Shown: positions 7,286-16,349 of the stretch, piece by piece
Layout: every line of letters starts with the position of its first letter
How positions within the stretch are numbered: position 1 is the first letter of the stretch
Assembly (NCBI RefSeq): GCF_005796225.1
Contig: NZ_VAHO01000010.1
Span: forward strand, 91,203 to 155,202
Length of the DNA: 64,000 nucleotides
Direction of reading: 5' to 3'
From: Pseudarthrobacter sp. NamE5
Lineage (GTDB): Bacteria > Actinomycetota > Actinomycetes > Actinomycetales > Micrococcaceae
Notes under the pieces: model-generated
Told to the model about the DNA's origin: nothing
The model's input: only the letters and a program-made list of their open reading frames with translations
Database searches by the model: none
Program-made: the position numbers and the translations under genes

Positions 7286-9394
7286 ATGGCAACAGAGACA
7301 GTTGCAAAACCCCGCACCAGCGCGCGCGTGCACGTCCAAAAGTTCGGGACCTTCCTGTCCGGAATGATCATGCCCAACATCGGCGCGTTCATCGCCTGGG
7401 GCATCATCACAGCCCTCTTCATCGAAAAGGGCTGGCTGCCGGTGCCGGAACTGGGTGGCTTCGGCACCAACGCCGAGGGTGAAACGAACACCGGCCTCGT
7501 GGGGCCGATGATCACCTACCTGCTGCCGCTGCTCATCGGCTACACCGGCGGCAAGATGGTCTACGACGTCCGCGGCGGCGTGGTGGGCGCCATCGGCACC
7601 ATGGGCGTGATCGTGGGTGCCGGCATCCCCATGTTCATCGGCGCCATGATCATGGGCCCGCTGGGCGGCTGGACCATGAAGAAGATCGACTCGATCTGGG
7701 ACGGCAAGATCCGTCCCGGCTTCGAGATGCTGGTCAACAACTTTTCCGCCGGCATCTGGGGCGCGCTGCTTGCCATGCTGGGCTTCTACGCCATCGCACC
7801 GGTGGTGCAGGCCTTCAGCACGGGGGCCGGCAATGTGGTGCAGTTCCTCGTTGACAACGGGCTGCTGCCGCTCACCAGCATCTTCATCGAGCCGGCCAAG
7901 GTGCTCTTCCTGAACAACGCCATCAACCACGGCGTGCTCACCCCGCTGGGCGTGCAGCAGTCCCTGGAGCAGGGCAAGTCCATCCTCTTCCTGCTTGAGG
8001 CCAATCCCGGGCCCGGCCTGGGCATTCTGCTCGCGTACATGTTCTTCGGACGTGGAGTTGCGAAGGCCTCCGCACCGGGTGCCGCCATCATCCACTTCCT
8101 CGGCGGCATCCACGAGATCTACTTCCCCTACGTGCTGATGCGCCCGCTGCTCATCCTGGCCGCCATTGCCGGCGGCATGACGGGTGTGGCCACGCTGGCA
8201 GTCACCGGTTCGGGCCTGGTGGCTCCGGCCGCCCCCGGTTCCATCTTTGCCGTACTGGCCCAGACCTCCCGGGACAGTTACGTAGGAGTGATCCTGGCCG
8301 TCCTCCTGGCCACCACTGTCTCCTTCCTGGTGGCCTCGGTCATCATGAAGACCACCAAGCACAGTGACGAGACGGACCTCGGCGACGCCACGGCCCGGAT
8401 GGAGCAGATGAAGGGCAAGAAGAGTTCTGTGGCCTCCACCCTGACGGGTGCGGGTGCCGGTGCCGCCACGGGCGGCGGAGTGGGAGTCCTCGCCGGGCCG
8501 GTGCGCAACATCGTGTTTGCGTGCGACGCCGGGATGGGCTCCAGCGCCATGGGCGCCTCCGTGCTGCGCAACAAGATCAAGGCCGCCGGCTTCGCGGACG
8601 TGAAGGTCACCAACGCGTCCATCGCCAACCTCCGCGACGACTACGACGTCGTGATCACCCACCAGGACCTGACCGAACGTGCCAAGCCGGCCACGTCCAG
8701 CGCTGTCCACTACTCGGTGGACAACTTCATGAGCAGCCCGCGCTACGACGAAATAGTTGATCTGGTCCGCGAAAGCAATATTGAAGGCGGCACGGTCCCG
8801 GGCACTGAGCCCGGCGAGGGGACGCCTGGCGGGGCATCAGCGGCAGGAACCGCGGCAGCGGCATCAGCCGGCGCCGCCACCCGCGGCGCTCACGCTGCTG
8901 ACGCTCGCGTGGACGCCGCGCCCGACGCCGGAACGGCCACGGCGGCAGCAGGCACCGGCACTTCCGAGGTGCTCGCCCGCGAGAGCGTGGTACTGAACGG
9001 CTCAGCCACCACTCGCGATGCCGCCATTGACGAAGCCGGCAGGTTGCTGCTTGCCCGCGGCGCCGTGGACGAGGGCTACATCGCTGCCATGCACGAGCGC
9101 GAGCAGTCGGTGTCCACCTACATGGGGAGCTACCTGGCTATCCCGCACGGCACCAATGCGGCCAAGGACCACATCCGCAAGTCGGCGGTTTCGGTGATCC
9201 GCTACCCCGAGGGCATCGACTGGAACGGCAAGCAGGTCAAGTTCGTGGTGGGCGTCGCCGGCGTCAACAATGAGCACCTGCACATCCTGTCCTCCATCGC
9301 GAAGGTCTTCACGGACAAGCAGCAGGTCGCCCGGCTGGAGGCAGCGACCTCCGTGGATGAAGTCCTGGAGCTCTTCGGAAAGGTCAACGCATAG
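7286..9394 (+). CDS. mtlA: PTS mannitol transporter, fused subunits IIC-IIB-IIA
   Basis: 702 residues. Residues 1 to about 360 form the membrane IIC domain, with the mannitol-type G-G-I-H-E-I-Y-F-P-Y-V motif. IIB follows with phospho-Cys413 in V-F-A-C-D-A-G-M-G-S-S, and IIA with phospho-His621 in A-I-P-H-G-T. The protein imports mannitol as mannitol 1-phosphate using phosphate from enzyme I/HPr. An Ala/Gly/Thr-rich linker of about 60 residues joins IIB to IIA and is longer and simpler than usual. AGGAA precedes the ATG. A small hairpin (7249-7266) lies in the short leader. mtlD follows with a one-base overlap. Confidence 0.96.
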   Translation: MATETVAKPRTSARVHVQKFGTFLSGMIMPNIGAFIAWGIITALFIEKGWLPVPELGGFGTNAEGETNTGLVGPMITYLLPLLIGYTGGKMVYDVRGGVVGAIGTMGVIVGAGIPMFIGAMIMGPLGGWTMKKIDSIWDGKIRPGFEMLVNNFSAGIWGALLAMLGFYAIAPVVQAFSTGAGNVVQFLVDNGLLPLTSIFIEPAKVLFLNNAINHGVLTPLGVQQSLEQGKSILFLLEANPGPGLGILLAYMFFGRGVAKASAPGAAIIHFLGGIHEIYFPYVLMRPLLILAAIAGGMTGVATLAVTGSGLVAPAAPGSIFAVLAQTSRDSYVGVILAVLLATTVSFLVASVIMKTTKHSDETDLGDATARMEQMKGKKSSVASTLTGAGAGAATGGGVGVLAGPVRNIVFACDAGMGSSAMGASVLRNKIKAAGFADVKVTNASIANLRDDYDVVITHQDLTERAKPATSSAVHYSVDNFMSSPRYDEIVDLVRESNIEGGTVPGTEPGEGTPGGASAAGTAAAASAGAATRGAHAADARVDAAPDAGTATAAAGTGTSEVLARESVVLNGSATTRDAAIDEAGRLLLARGAVDEGYIAAMHEREQSVSTYMGSYLAIPHGTNAAKDHIRKSAVSVIRYPEGIDWNGKQVKFVVGVAGVNNEHLHILSSIAKVFTDKQQVARLEAATSVDEVLELFGKVNA

Positions 9395-10557
9395 TGAAGG
9401 CTGTACATTTTGGCGCCGGCAACATTGGACGCGGGTTCGTGGGACTGCTCCTGCACGATGCCGGCTATGAGGTGGTGTTCGCCGACGTCGCCGAGGAGCT
9501 GATCGCACAGTTGGCAGCAGCGGACAGCTACCGTGTCCACGAGGTAGGTGAGGAGGCAACGGAACGGCTGGTGGGTAACTTCCGGGCCTTGAACTCCAAC
9601 ACCCAGGAAGCCGAGCTCATTGCGGAAATCGCGACGGCGGACATCGTCACCACCGCCGTGGGCCCGCATGTCCTCAAGTTCGTGGCTCCGGTGATCGCCA
9701 AGGGCATCGTTGCGCGGGAACCGGGGCTGGCCCCCCTGCAGGTCATGGCCTGCGAGAACGCGATCAATGCCACCGACATCCTGGCCAAGGAGGTGGCCTC
9801 CCAGCCGGGGGCCGCCGCCGGTGAGCTGGACGGCAAGGCAGTGTTTGCCAACACGGCGGTGGACCGGATTGTCCCGAACCAGGAACCGGGGCAGGGGCTG
9901 GACGTAACGGTGGAGACGTTCTATGAGTGGGTCATCGACCGGACCGCCTTTGGCGGTGACGCCCCCGCCATTCCCGGCGCCACGTTCGTGGACGACCTCT
10001 CGCCGTATATCGAGCGGAAGCTGTTCACCGTGAACACGGGCCATGCCTCCGCCGCCTACTTCGGCTACGAGGCCGGCCTGGAAAAGATCTCCGATGCCAT
10101 GGCTGACCAGGACGTTGCCGAGGATGTCCGGGCGGTATTGGAGGAGACCAAGCAGCTCCTGGTGGCCAAGCACGGGTTCAGCAACGACGAGCAGGAAGCC
10201 TATGTCCAGAAGATCCTGGCCCGGTTCTCCAACCCGCACCTGCCGGATACCGTCAACCGCGTGGGGCGGGCCCCGCTCCGGAAGCTGAGCCGGCACGAGC
10301 GGTTCATCGGTCCCGCTGCCGAGCTCGCCGAGCGCGGCGTGGTGCCGGAGGCGCTCCTGGGTGCCATCGCCGCTGCCCTGCGTTTCGACGATCCGGCAGA
10401 TACCGAAGCGACGGAGCTGGCCTCCATCCTGGCCGCGAGCAGCCCGGCAGAGGCCACCGCCCGGATCACCGGACTGGAGGAGGGCCATCCGCTGTTCAAC
10501 GCCGTGGCAACGCTGGTGGAGGAGCGCCAGGCGGAGGTGGCCCGCACCCCCGCCTGA
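9394..10557 (+). CDS. mtlD: mannitol-1-phosphate 5-dehydrogenase
   Basis: 387 residues. It begins with the NAD-binding fingerprint H-F-G-A-G-N-I-G-R-G-F-V-G and includes the polyol dehydrogenase region around K-L-F-T-V-N-T-G-H-A-S-A-A-Y. It oxidises mannitol 1-phosphate to fructose 6-phosphate, completing the pathway begun by MtlA. The GTG start shares its first base with the mtlA stop, so the two are translationally coupled. Confidence 0.96.
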   Translation: MKAVHFGAGNIGRGFVGLLLHDAGYEVVFADVAEELIAQLAAADSYRVHEVGEEATERLVGNFRALNSNTQEAELIAEIATADIVTTAVGPHVLKFVAPVIAKGIVAREPGLAPLQVMACENAINATDILAKEVASQPGAAAGELDGKAVFANTAVDRIVPNQEPGQGLDVTVETFYEWVIDRTAFGGDAPAIPGATFVDDLSPYIERKLFTVNTGHASAAYFGYEAGLEKISDAMADQDVAEDVRAVLEETKQLLVAKHGFSNDEQEAYVQKILARFSNPHLPDTVNRVGRAPLRKLSRHERFIGPAAELAERGVVPEALLGAIAAALRFDDPADTEATELASILAASSPAEATARITGLEEGHPLFNAVATLVEERQAEVARTPA

Positions 10558-10570
10558 ACCGCGGGAGGAA

Positions 10571-10616
10571 CGCTTTCCCACTTCCTGTGGCTTTACTCCA
10601 ACGCTCCTGCAATCAC
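10571..10616 (+). repeat. dispersed 32-bp-period repeat, diverged copy (1.5 units)
   Basis: A unit beginning CGCTTTCCCACTTCCTGTGG (10571-10601) is followed by a second, partial unit CGCTCCTGCAATCAC. It aligns with the copies at 60071-60150 (both have TGTGG...CCAACGCTC). It lies just after mtlD. Confidence 0.5.
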
Positions 10617-10695
10617 GACGCCGGCACTTACCCAAGTGCCGGCGTCGCCCTTTGTGATGTCTGCCACTTACGGCTCAAGCGGAGCCCTTCCGTTT

Positions 10696-10714
10696 TGAAG
10701 TTAGCCTTCCCTTA
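10696..10714. promoter_or_regulatory. candidate DtxR/IdeR iron box
   Basis: TGAAGTTAGCCTTCCCTTA matches 14 of 19 positions of the actinobacterial iron-box consensus TTAGGTTAGCCTAACCTAA. It sits 62 bases before the GTG of a ferric-siderophore binding protein. By known behaviour of the family, iron-loaded DtxR/IdeR would repress this operon. Confidence 0.6.
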
Positions 10715-10776
10715 CTTATAGGCTCTGGGCTATTAGGCAACGAAGTTGTGATGTATTGGCCGACTGGAGAGACAAC

Positions 10777-11727
10777 GTGAAGAAAAAGCTTTCGAGCTAC
10801 CTTGGGGCACTGGCTGCGGGAGCAGCGCTTTTAACCGTGACGGCATGCGGAGGAAGCGCGACGGCAACGACTGCCGCCGACGAAGCCAAAACCATCACCG
10901 TGGAGCACGCGCAAGGCACCACCGGGAACGTCCCGGTCAATCCGGAAAAGGTCTTCACCTTTGACCTCGGCGTTTTGGACACTTTGGATGCTCTGGGCGT
11001 TGAGCCTGCCGGCGTTCCGGAAGCCGCGTACCCGGAGGCCCTCAGCAAGTACGGCGACGACAAGTACGCCAAGATCGGGTCACTGAAGGAGCCGGACTTC
11101 GAAGCCGTCAGCGCCGGCGACCCGGACCTCATCATCATTTCGGGCCGCACCGCCGGGGCCTACGAGGAACTGAGCAAGATCGCCCCCACCATCGACCTCT
11201 CCATCGACGCGGCCAGCCCGATGGAAAGCTTTAAGGCCCAGACTGAAAAGCTAGGCACCATCTTCGACAAGTCGGCGGAGGTGGAAGAAAAGCTCGGTGC
11301 TGTTGACGCCACGGTGGATGAGACCAAGGCCAAGGCGGCCGGCGCCGGCAAGGGCCTGATCGTCCTGACCTCGGGCGGCGAACTGACCGCATACGGCGCC
11401 GGCTCCCGGTTCGGAATCATTCACGACGTCCTGGGCGTCCCCACTGCAGCGGACGTCAAGGTGGAGGGCAGCCACGGTGAAGCGATCTCCTTCGAATACA
11501 TCAAGCAGGCCAATCCGGACATCCTCTATGTGATCAACCGCGACACCGCGGTGGGCACTGAAGGCTCCGCTGCGAACCCCATCCTGGACAATGAGTTGGT
11601 CCAGTCCACCAACGCCGCCAAGAACAACAAGGTGATCAACCTCGACCCCGCCGGCTGGTACATCGTGGGCTATGGATTGAACAACGTCCAGGCAATGGTG
11701 GACGCTGTCGCCGCCTCCGTAGCCTAG
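10777..11727 (+). CDS. ferric-siderophore ABC transporter substrate-binding lipoprotein (system 1)
   Basis: The GTG at 10777 has GGAGA six bases upstream and opens a lipoprotein signal peptide; the upstream TTG at 10756 would spoil it. The product is 316 residues with lipobox V-T-A-C, Cys24 lipidated. The mature part is a periplasmic-binding fold (N-P-E-K-V-F-T-F-D-L-G; P-D-L-I-I-I-S-G-R) of the FhuD/CeuE type; YclQ/petrobactin-like proteins are the nearest family recalled. It captures ferric siderophore for the permeases encoded next. An iron box precedes it. Confidence 0.92.
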   Translation: MKKKLSSYLGALAAGAALLTVTACGGSATATTAADEAKTITVEHAQGTTGNVPVNPEKVFTFDLGVLDTLDALGVEPAGVPEAAYPEALSKYGDDKYAKIGSLKEPDFEAVSAGDPDLIIISGRTAGAYEELSKIAPTIDLSIDAASPMESFKAQTEKLGTIFDKSAEVEEKLGAVDATVDETKAKAAGAGKGLIVLTSGGELTAYGAGSRFGIIHDVLGVPTAADVKVEGSHGEAISFEYIKQANPDILYVINRDTAVGTEGSAANPILDNELVQSTNAAKNNKVINLDPAGWYIVGYGLNNVQAMVDAVAASVA

Positions 11728-11749
11728 CCACACCCACGGTCCCATCACC

Positions 11750-12757
11750 ATGACTGCCACCGCCGTGCGCCCACTTGCGCCGGCAACCCGCAGCCAGGCC
11801 CGCCACAGTGCAGGCCTGGCTGCGGCCGCAGTTGCGGTTCTTGTCCTTGCCGCCGGCAGCATGTTCGTCGGTGTCAGCGACGTGTCGCTGCCCGCGCTGC
11901 TGGCGGGCGACCAAGCCACGGTTGAGGTCTTCTGGATCTCCCGGGTGCCCAGGACGCTCGCAGTGCTCCTGGCCGGAATGGCGGTGGCTGTTGCCGGTTT
12001 GATCATGCAGCTGATGGCCCGGAACCGCTTCGTTGAGCCGTCCACGGTGGGAACCGTCGAGTCCGCCACCCTTGGCATCCTGGCGGTCACCGTCTTCGCC
12101 CCGCAGGCCCCGGTGCTGGTCAAGATGCTGACAGCGAGCGTATTCGCCCTGTTGGGAACAGCGCTCTTCCTGGCCATTCTGCGCCGGCTGCCCGCCCGCA
12201 ACACGCTGCTCATACCGCTGGTGGGCATCATGCTGGGCGGCATCATCGCCGCCGTCACCACGTTTTTCGCGTACCGGTTCGACCTGCTGCAGACCCTTAG
12301 CAACTGGATGATCGGTGACTTTTCCGGCATTCTCCGGGGCCGGTACGAGCTGCTGTGGATTGTTGCAGCCCTGATGCTGGTGGGCCTGCTGGCCGCGGAC
12401 CGGTTCACGGTGGCGGGCATGGGCCAGGACTTCACCACCAACCTGGGACTGAACTACGCCCGGACCATGCGCCTGGGCCTGGTCATCGTCTCCCTGATCT
12501 CTGCCGTGGTGGTCACCACCGTGGGCGCCGTACCGTTCCTGGGGCTGGTGGTGCCCAACATCGTGTCCCTCATCTTCGGCGACAACCTCCGCCGCGCCGT
12601 CCCCTGGACCGCCGTTTTCGGAGCCGCGTTCGTGCTGGTCTGCGACATCATCGGCCGCACCATCCGCTACCCCTATGAAGTCCCCGTGGGAATGGTGATG
12701 TCCGTGCTGGGCGCCATCCTTTTCCTCGTCCTGATCCTGAGGAAGCGCAATGCCTGA
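11750..12757 (+). CDS. iron-siderophore ABC transporter permease, FecCD family (system 1, first)
   Basis: 335 residues, mostly hydrophobic, with about nine membrane helices. FecCD-family features include R-V-P-R-T-L-A-V-L-L-A-G near residue 60 and the late loop P-F-L-G-L-V-V-P-N-I, which contacts the ATPase. It pairs with the next gene as one half of the membrane channel. It starts 22 bases after the binding-protein gene, and its end overlaps the next start by eight bases. It resembles YclN-type permeases more than FepD, an inference from the altered arginine-helix motif (A-G-L-I-M-Q-L-M-A-R-N). Confidence 0.92.
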   Translation: MTATAVRPLAPATRSQARHSAGLAAAAVAVLVLAAGSMFVGVSDVSLPALLAGDQATVEVFWISRVPRTLAVLLAGMAVAVAGLIMQLMARNRFVEPSTVGTVESATLGILAVTVFAPQAPVLVKMLTASVFALLGTALFLAILRRLPARNTLLIPLVGIMLGGIIAAVTTFFAYRFDLLQTLSNWMIGDFSGILRGRYELLWIVAALMLVGLLAADRFTVAGMGQDFTTNLGLNYARTMRLGLVIVSLISAVVVTTVGAVPFLGLVVPNIVSLIFGDNLRRAVPWTAVFGAAFVLVCDIIGRTIRYPYEVPVGMVMSVLGAILFLVLILRKRNA

Positions 12758-13778
12758 AGCGCTCGCCGTGAAACCGCGCCCGCCCAAGGCCCGCCCCAGC
12801 GGTATACCCCTGGGCAAGCGCGTCAACAAAGCCTCGCCGCGCCTTGTGCTTGGCATCCTGCTTTCGGTGGCTGCCGCCGTCGTCTGCCTCTTCCTGTTCT
12901 ACGAACTCAAGGGCAACGTGGGCTACATCCTTCCGCGCCGCGCCACCAAAGTGGCGGCGATGCTGCTGGTGGCCGTGGCGGTGGGGGTGTCCACACTGCT
13001 GTTCCAGACGGTCACGGCCAACCGGATACTCACGCCGTCCATCATGGGCTTCGACTCGCTCTACATCCTGGTGCAGACCGTCCTGGCGTTTACCCTGGGG
13101 GCCGCCTCCGTGGTGGCCGCGCCGCCCACTTTGCAGTTCGGCGTCGAAGTGGTGCTGATGGTGGCGTTCAGCGCGCTGCTCTACCGCTGGATGTTCACCG
13201 GGGCGGCCCGTTCCCTGCACCTGTTGCTGCTGGTGGGCGTCGTCCTGGGCAGCCTGTTCCGCGGGCTGTCATCCCTGCTCCAGCGGCTCATGGAACCCAG
13301 CGAATTTATCATCCTGCAGGACCTGTTCTTTGCCAGCTTCAACAATGTGGACCCGGCGCTGCTGGGGGTGGCTGCCGTCATTATCGCCGTTGTCTGTGCG
13401 GCGGTGTGGCGGGCGCGGCACACCCTTGATGTCCTGGCGCTGGGACGCGAGGTGGCCATCAACGTGGGCGTGAACCACCGGAAAGTGGTGATGCGCGTGC
13501 TGTTGGCGTGTTCACTGCTGGTGGCCGTGTCCACCGCGCTGGTGGGACCGGTGACGTTTTTTGGGCTGCTGGTGGTGAGCCTGGGCTATCAGCTGTGCCG
13601 AGGATTCAGCCATGCCTGGCTGCTGCCCATGGTGGTGCTGATCGGAGCCATCGCCCTGGTGGGCGGCCAGCTGGTGCTTGAGCAGGTCTTCGGGTTCGGC
13701 ACGGCCCTCAGCGTGGTCATCGAATTCAGCGGGGGCATCCTCTTCCTCTACCTCCTGCTGAAAGGCTCCCTGAAATGA
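12750..13778 (+). CDS. iron-siderophore ABC transporter permease, FecCD family (system 1, second)
   Basis: 342 residues, the second FecCD permease. The first 40 residues are polar and basic (cytoplasmic N-tail), followed by about nine hydrophobic helices. The family loop near residue 265 reads G-P-V-T-F-F-G-L-L-V-V-S-L. Overlap with both neighbours (eight and four bases) shows a tightly coupled operon. It is similar to YclO-type permeases. Confidence 0.91.
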   Translation: MPEALAVKPRPPKARPSGIPLGKRVNKASPRLVLGILLSVAAAVVCLFLFYELKGNVGYILPRRATKVAAMLLVAVAVGVSTLLFQTVTANRILTPSIMGFDSLYILVQTVLAFTLGAASVVAAPPTLQFGVEVVLMVAFSALLYRWMFTGAARSLHLLLLVGVVLGSLFRGLSSLLQRLMEPSEFIILQDLFFASFNNVDPALLGVAAVIIAVVCAAVWRARHTLDVLALGREVAINVGVNHRKVVMRVLLACSLLVAVSTALVGPVTFFGLLVVSLGYQLCRGFSHAWLLPMVVLIGAIALVGGQLVLEQVFGFGTALSVVIEFSGGILFLYLLLKGSLK

Positions 13779-14536
13779 CCATCGCGGTCCGCAATGTCTC
13801 CAAGAGCTACGGCGGCCAGGCCGTCCTCGACGACGTCAGTTGCGTCATCCCGCAGGGCGGCATCACCTCGATCATCGGGCCCAACGGGGCAGGGAAATCC
13901 ACGCTGCTTTCGCTGATCAGCAGGCTGCAGCCCCTCGAGTCCGGCGAGGTGTCGGTAGCCGGGCTGGATGTCGCTTCCACGGACAGCCGCGAACTCGCCA
14001 AGACAATGGCCATCCTGCGGCAGGAAAACCACCTCACCATGCGGCTGACCGTGCGGGACCTGGTGGCCTTCGGCCGTTTTCCCCACTCCGGCGGCCGCCC
14101 CACGGTGGAGGATCTCGCCAAGGTGGAGGAGGCCATCGCCCACCTGGACCTGACGCCCCTGGCGGACAAGTTCGTGGACGAGCTCTCCGGCGGGCAGCGC
14201 CAGCGCGCCTTCATCGCCATGGTCCTGGCCCAGGATACCCAGTACCTGCTCCTCGATGAGCCGCTGAACAACCTGGACATGAAGCACTCGGTGGAAATGA
14301 TGCGGCTCCTGCGCCGGCTGGCCGACGAGCTGGGCAAGACCATCGTCCTGGTGGTCCACGACATCAACTTTGCGTCCTGCTACTCCGACACCATACTCGC
14401 CATGAAGGACGGCCGGCTGGTCCACCAGGGCAGCCCTCGGCAGATCATGCAGCAGGCCATGCTGCGGGATGTCTACGACATCGACATCCGGATCGAGGAC
14501 ATTGATGGCAACCGGATCGGCGTCTACTTCGCCTGA
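13775..14536 (+). CDS. iron-siderophore ABC transporter ATP-binding protein (system 1)
   Basis: 253 residues with all ABC motifs: Walker A G-P-N-G-A-G-K-S-T near residue 35, signature L-S-G-G-Q-R-Q-R, Walker B Y-L-L-L-D-E-P, and the switch histidine in V-V-H-D-I-N-F. It powers the two FecCD permeases. The ATG overlaps the permease stop (ATGA). It is the last gene of the operon, and a repeat array follows. Confidence 0.94.
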   Translation: MTIAVRNVSKSYGGQAVLDDVSCVIPQGGITSIIGPNGAGKSTLLSLISRLQPLESGEVSVAGLDVASTDSRELAKTMAILRQENHLTMRLTVRDLVAFGRFPHSGGRPTVEDLAKVEEAIAHLDLTPLADKFVDELSGGQRQRAFIAMVLAQDTQYLLLDEPLNNLDMKHSVEMMRLLRRLADELGKTIVLVVHDINFASCYSDTILAMKDGRLVHQGSPRQIMQQAMLRDVYDIDIRIEDIDGNRIGVYFA

Positions 14537-14593
14537 CCCGCGGACCCTCCCTGACCTTTTGGTGACTCCCGCGTCCGTGACGGGTAACAGGCA

Positions 14594-14689
14594 AACCCTC
14601 CCTCACGGGAACAAGTGAGAGAGGGTTGCACCAAAAGCGGCGTTGAGTGAGAGAGGGTTCCACCAAAAGCGGCGTTAAGTGAGAGAGCG
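14594..14689 (-). repeat. dispersed repeat: three tandem units of 32 bp
   Basis: Read on the minus strand, three units start at 14689, 14657 and 14625, with heads CGCTCTCTCACT, CCTCTCTCACT and CCTCTCTCACT. The first two share the tail AACGCCGCTTTTGGTG. The head is the same as in the array at 60071. It fills the gap between the siderophore operon and the convergent MFS gene. There are no spacers, so it is not CRISPR. Confidence 0.85.
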
Positions 14690-14691
14690 TC

Positions 14692-16131
14692 CTAGGCCTT
14701 GGCGGAGCCCTTTGCCACGAACAGCGTCTCCGCCTGCTCCAGGGACATACCGTTGGTCTCCGGCACCTTGAACATGACGAAGAAGAAGGACGCCGCCGCG
14801 AAGAGCGCATACATGGCGTAGGTCAGCGGCAGCGAGCCGGCCGCCATCACCGGGAAGCTGAGCGTGATCACGAAGTTCGCCACCCACTGCGCGGCCGCCG
14901 CAAGGCCCAACGCCCGGGCACGGATCCGGGACGGGAAGATTTCACCAAGCAGAACCCACACCAGCGGACCCCAGGAAGCACCGAAGCTAACCACGAAGAC
15001 GTTGGCCGCCACCAGTGCCACCGGACCCCAGACGCCCGGCAGGGAAATCTCGGAGCCGGTCCCCACGGCGGAGGAGAACGCCAGGGCCATGGCGCCCAGG
15101 GACACCGCCATGCCCACGGAGCCGGCCAGCAGGATGGGGCGGCGCCCGATGCGGTCCACCAGGGCGATGGCCACCAGGGTCACCAGGATGTTGGTGACGG
15201 AGGTGGCGACGGAGATGGTGAGCGAGTCCTTCTCCTGGAAGCCCACGGCCTTCCACAGGGTGGTGGAGTAGTAGAAGATTACGTTGATGCCCACGAACTG
15301 CTGCAGGACGGAGAGGATGATGCCCACCCAGACCACTGCCTGCAGGCCGAAGGTCTTGCCGCGCAGGGACCCTTTCTGGCCGGCCAGTTTGTCTTCCTCG
15401 ATGGCCTCCCGGATTTCGCGGATGTGCCGGTCGGTTTCCCCTTCCGGGACGATCGAATTGAAGACCTTCCGGGCTTCTTCTTCCTTGCCCAGGAACACCA
15501 GGAAGCGCGGGGACTCGGGAAGGGTAAAGGCGATCCAGCCGTAAACCACGGCGGGCAGGGCAGCGGCCAGGAACATCCAGCGCCACGCCTCGATTCCCAG
15601 CCAGTACGCCTGGTCAGCCCCACCGGCGCTGGTAGCCAGCAGCGCATCGGACAGCAGTGCGGCGAAAATGCCCGTGGTGATGGCGAGTTGCTGCAGCGAC
15701 GCCAGCCGGCCGCGGACCTGCCGCGGGGAAATTTCCGAGATATAGGCAGGGGCGATGACCGAGGCTAGGCCGATGCCCAGTCCGCCCACCAGGCGCCAGA
15801 AAATGAGGTCCCATACGCCGAAGGCGAAGCCGGTGCCCAGGGCGCTGACCAGGAACAGCATGGCGCCCAGCTTCATGGCGGGGATGCGCCCGTAGTGGTC
15901 TGCCACCTTGCCGGCCAGGTACGCGCCCGCTGCGCAACCCAGCAGGGCGACGGCAACAGCGAAGCCGGTCACGGCCTCGGACAGCGCGAACTCGTCCTTC
16001 ATTGCATCCACGGCGCCGTTGACTACCGACGAGTCGAAGCCGAAGAGGAATCCGCCCACCGCCCCTGCGAGCGCCAGCCAGATCACCCGCCGCGGCACCT
16101 GGGTGGTTGTCTGCTCCTGGGCAGTGGGCAT
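14692..16131 (-). CDS. MFS sugar transporter (sugar porter family)
   Basis: The ATG at 16131 has GGGAG upstream on its strand and gives 479 residues with 12 predicted membrane segments. Sugar-porter signatures are clear: G-F-L-F-G-F-D-S-S-V-V-N-G, D-H-Y-G-R-I-P, P-E-S-P-R-F-L, Q-Q-F-V-G-I-N in helix 7, D-R-I-G-R-R-P and P-E-T-N-G near the end. It is a proton-sugar symporter, probably for a monosaccharide or polyol; the exact substrate is not visible. The frame is open 51 codons further up, but that extension looks non-coding. Confidence 0.92.
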   Translation of the reverse strand: MPTAQEQTTTQVPRRVIWLALAGAVGGFLFGFDSSVVNGAVDAMKDEFALSEAVTGFAVAVALLGCAAGAYLAGKVADHYGRIPAMKLGAMLFLVSALGTGFAFGVWDLIFWRLVGGLGIGLASVIAPAYISEISPRQVRGRLASLQQLAITTGIFAALLSDALLATSAGGADQAYWLGIEAWRWMFLAAALPAVVYGWIAFTLPESPRFLVFLGKEEEARKVFNSIVPEGETDRHIREIREAIEEDKLAGQKGSLRGKTFGLQAVVWVGIILSVLQQFVGINVIFYYSTTLWKAVGFQEKDSLTISVATSVTNILVTLVAIALVDRIGRRPILLAGSVGMAVSLGAMALAFSSAVGTGSEISLPGVWGPVALVAANVFVVSFGASWGPLVWVLLGEIFPSRIRARALGLAAAAQWVANFVITLSFPVMAAGSLPLTYAMYALFAAASFFFVMFKVPETNGMSLEQAETLFVAKGSAKA

Positions 16132-16300
16132 GGTTCTCCCTTGGTCTGGGTTTGGGTGGATGCGGTGCGGACGTCGTCGGCTGCGGAACCGGCCCGGGCC
16201 GGCGCACACGCGCCTAACAGTGTTCCACGCCACCGCGCAGTGTTCCAGTTGAAACGCGCGCCCCGTTGGCGGACTCCCTGCCACGACCTCAAAGGAAGAC

Positions 16301-16328
16301 GACGACGGCGGGACGTGCCGCCGTCGTC
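16301..16328 (-). terminator. hairpin terminator downstream of the RraA-like gene
   Basis: GACGACGGCGG (16301-16311) pairs perfectly with CCGCCGTCGTC (16318-16328) around a six-base loop. It lies 22 bases past the RraA-like stop (minus strand), before the MFS gene. The stem core recurs in other terminators of this window. Confidence 0.7.
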
Positions 16329-16349
16329 ATCGCTCAGGAGACTTCCTGA

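Noticed and set aside
7274..8710. 478-codon open frame on the - strand
   Set aside because: It is antisense to mtlA, with compositionally biased product and no family match.
14594..14689. CRISPR array
   Set aside because: Repeat units adjoin each other with no unique spacers and no cas genes are in the window.
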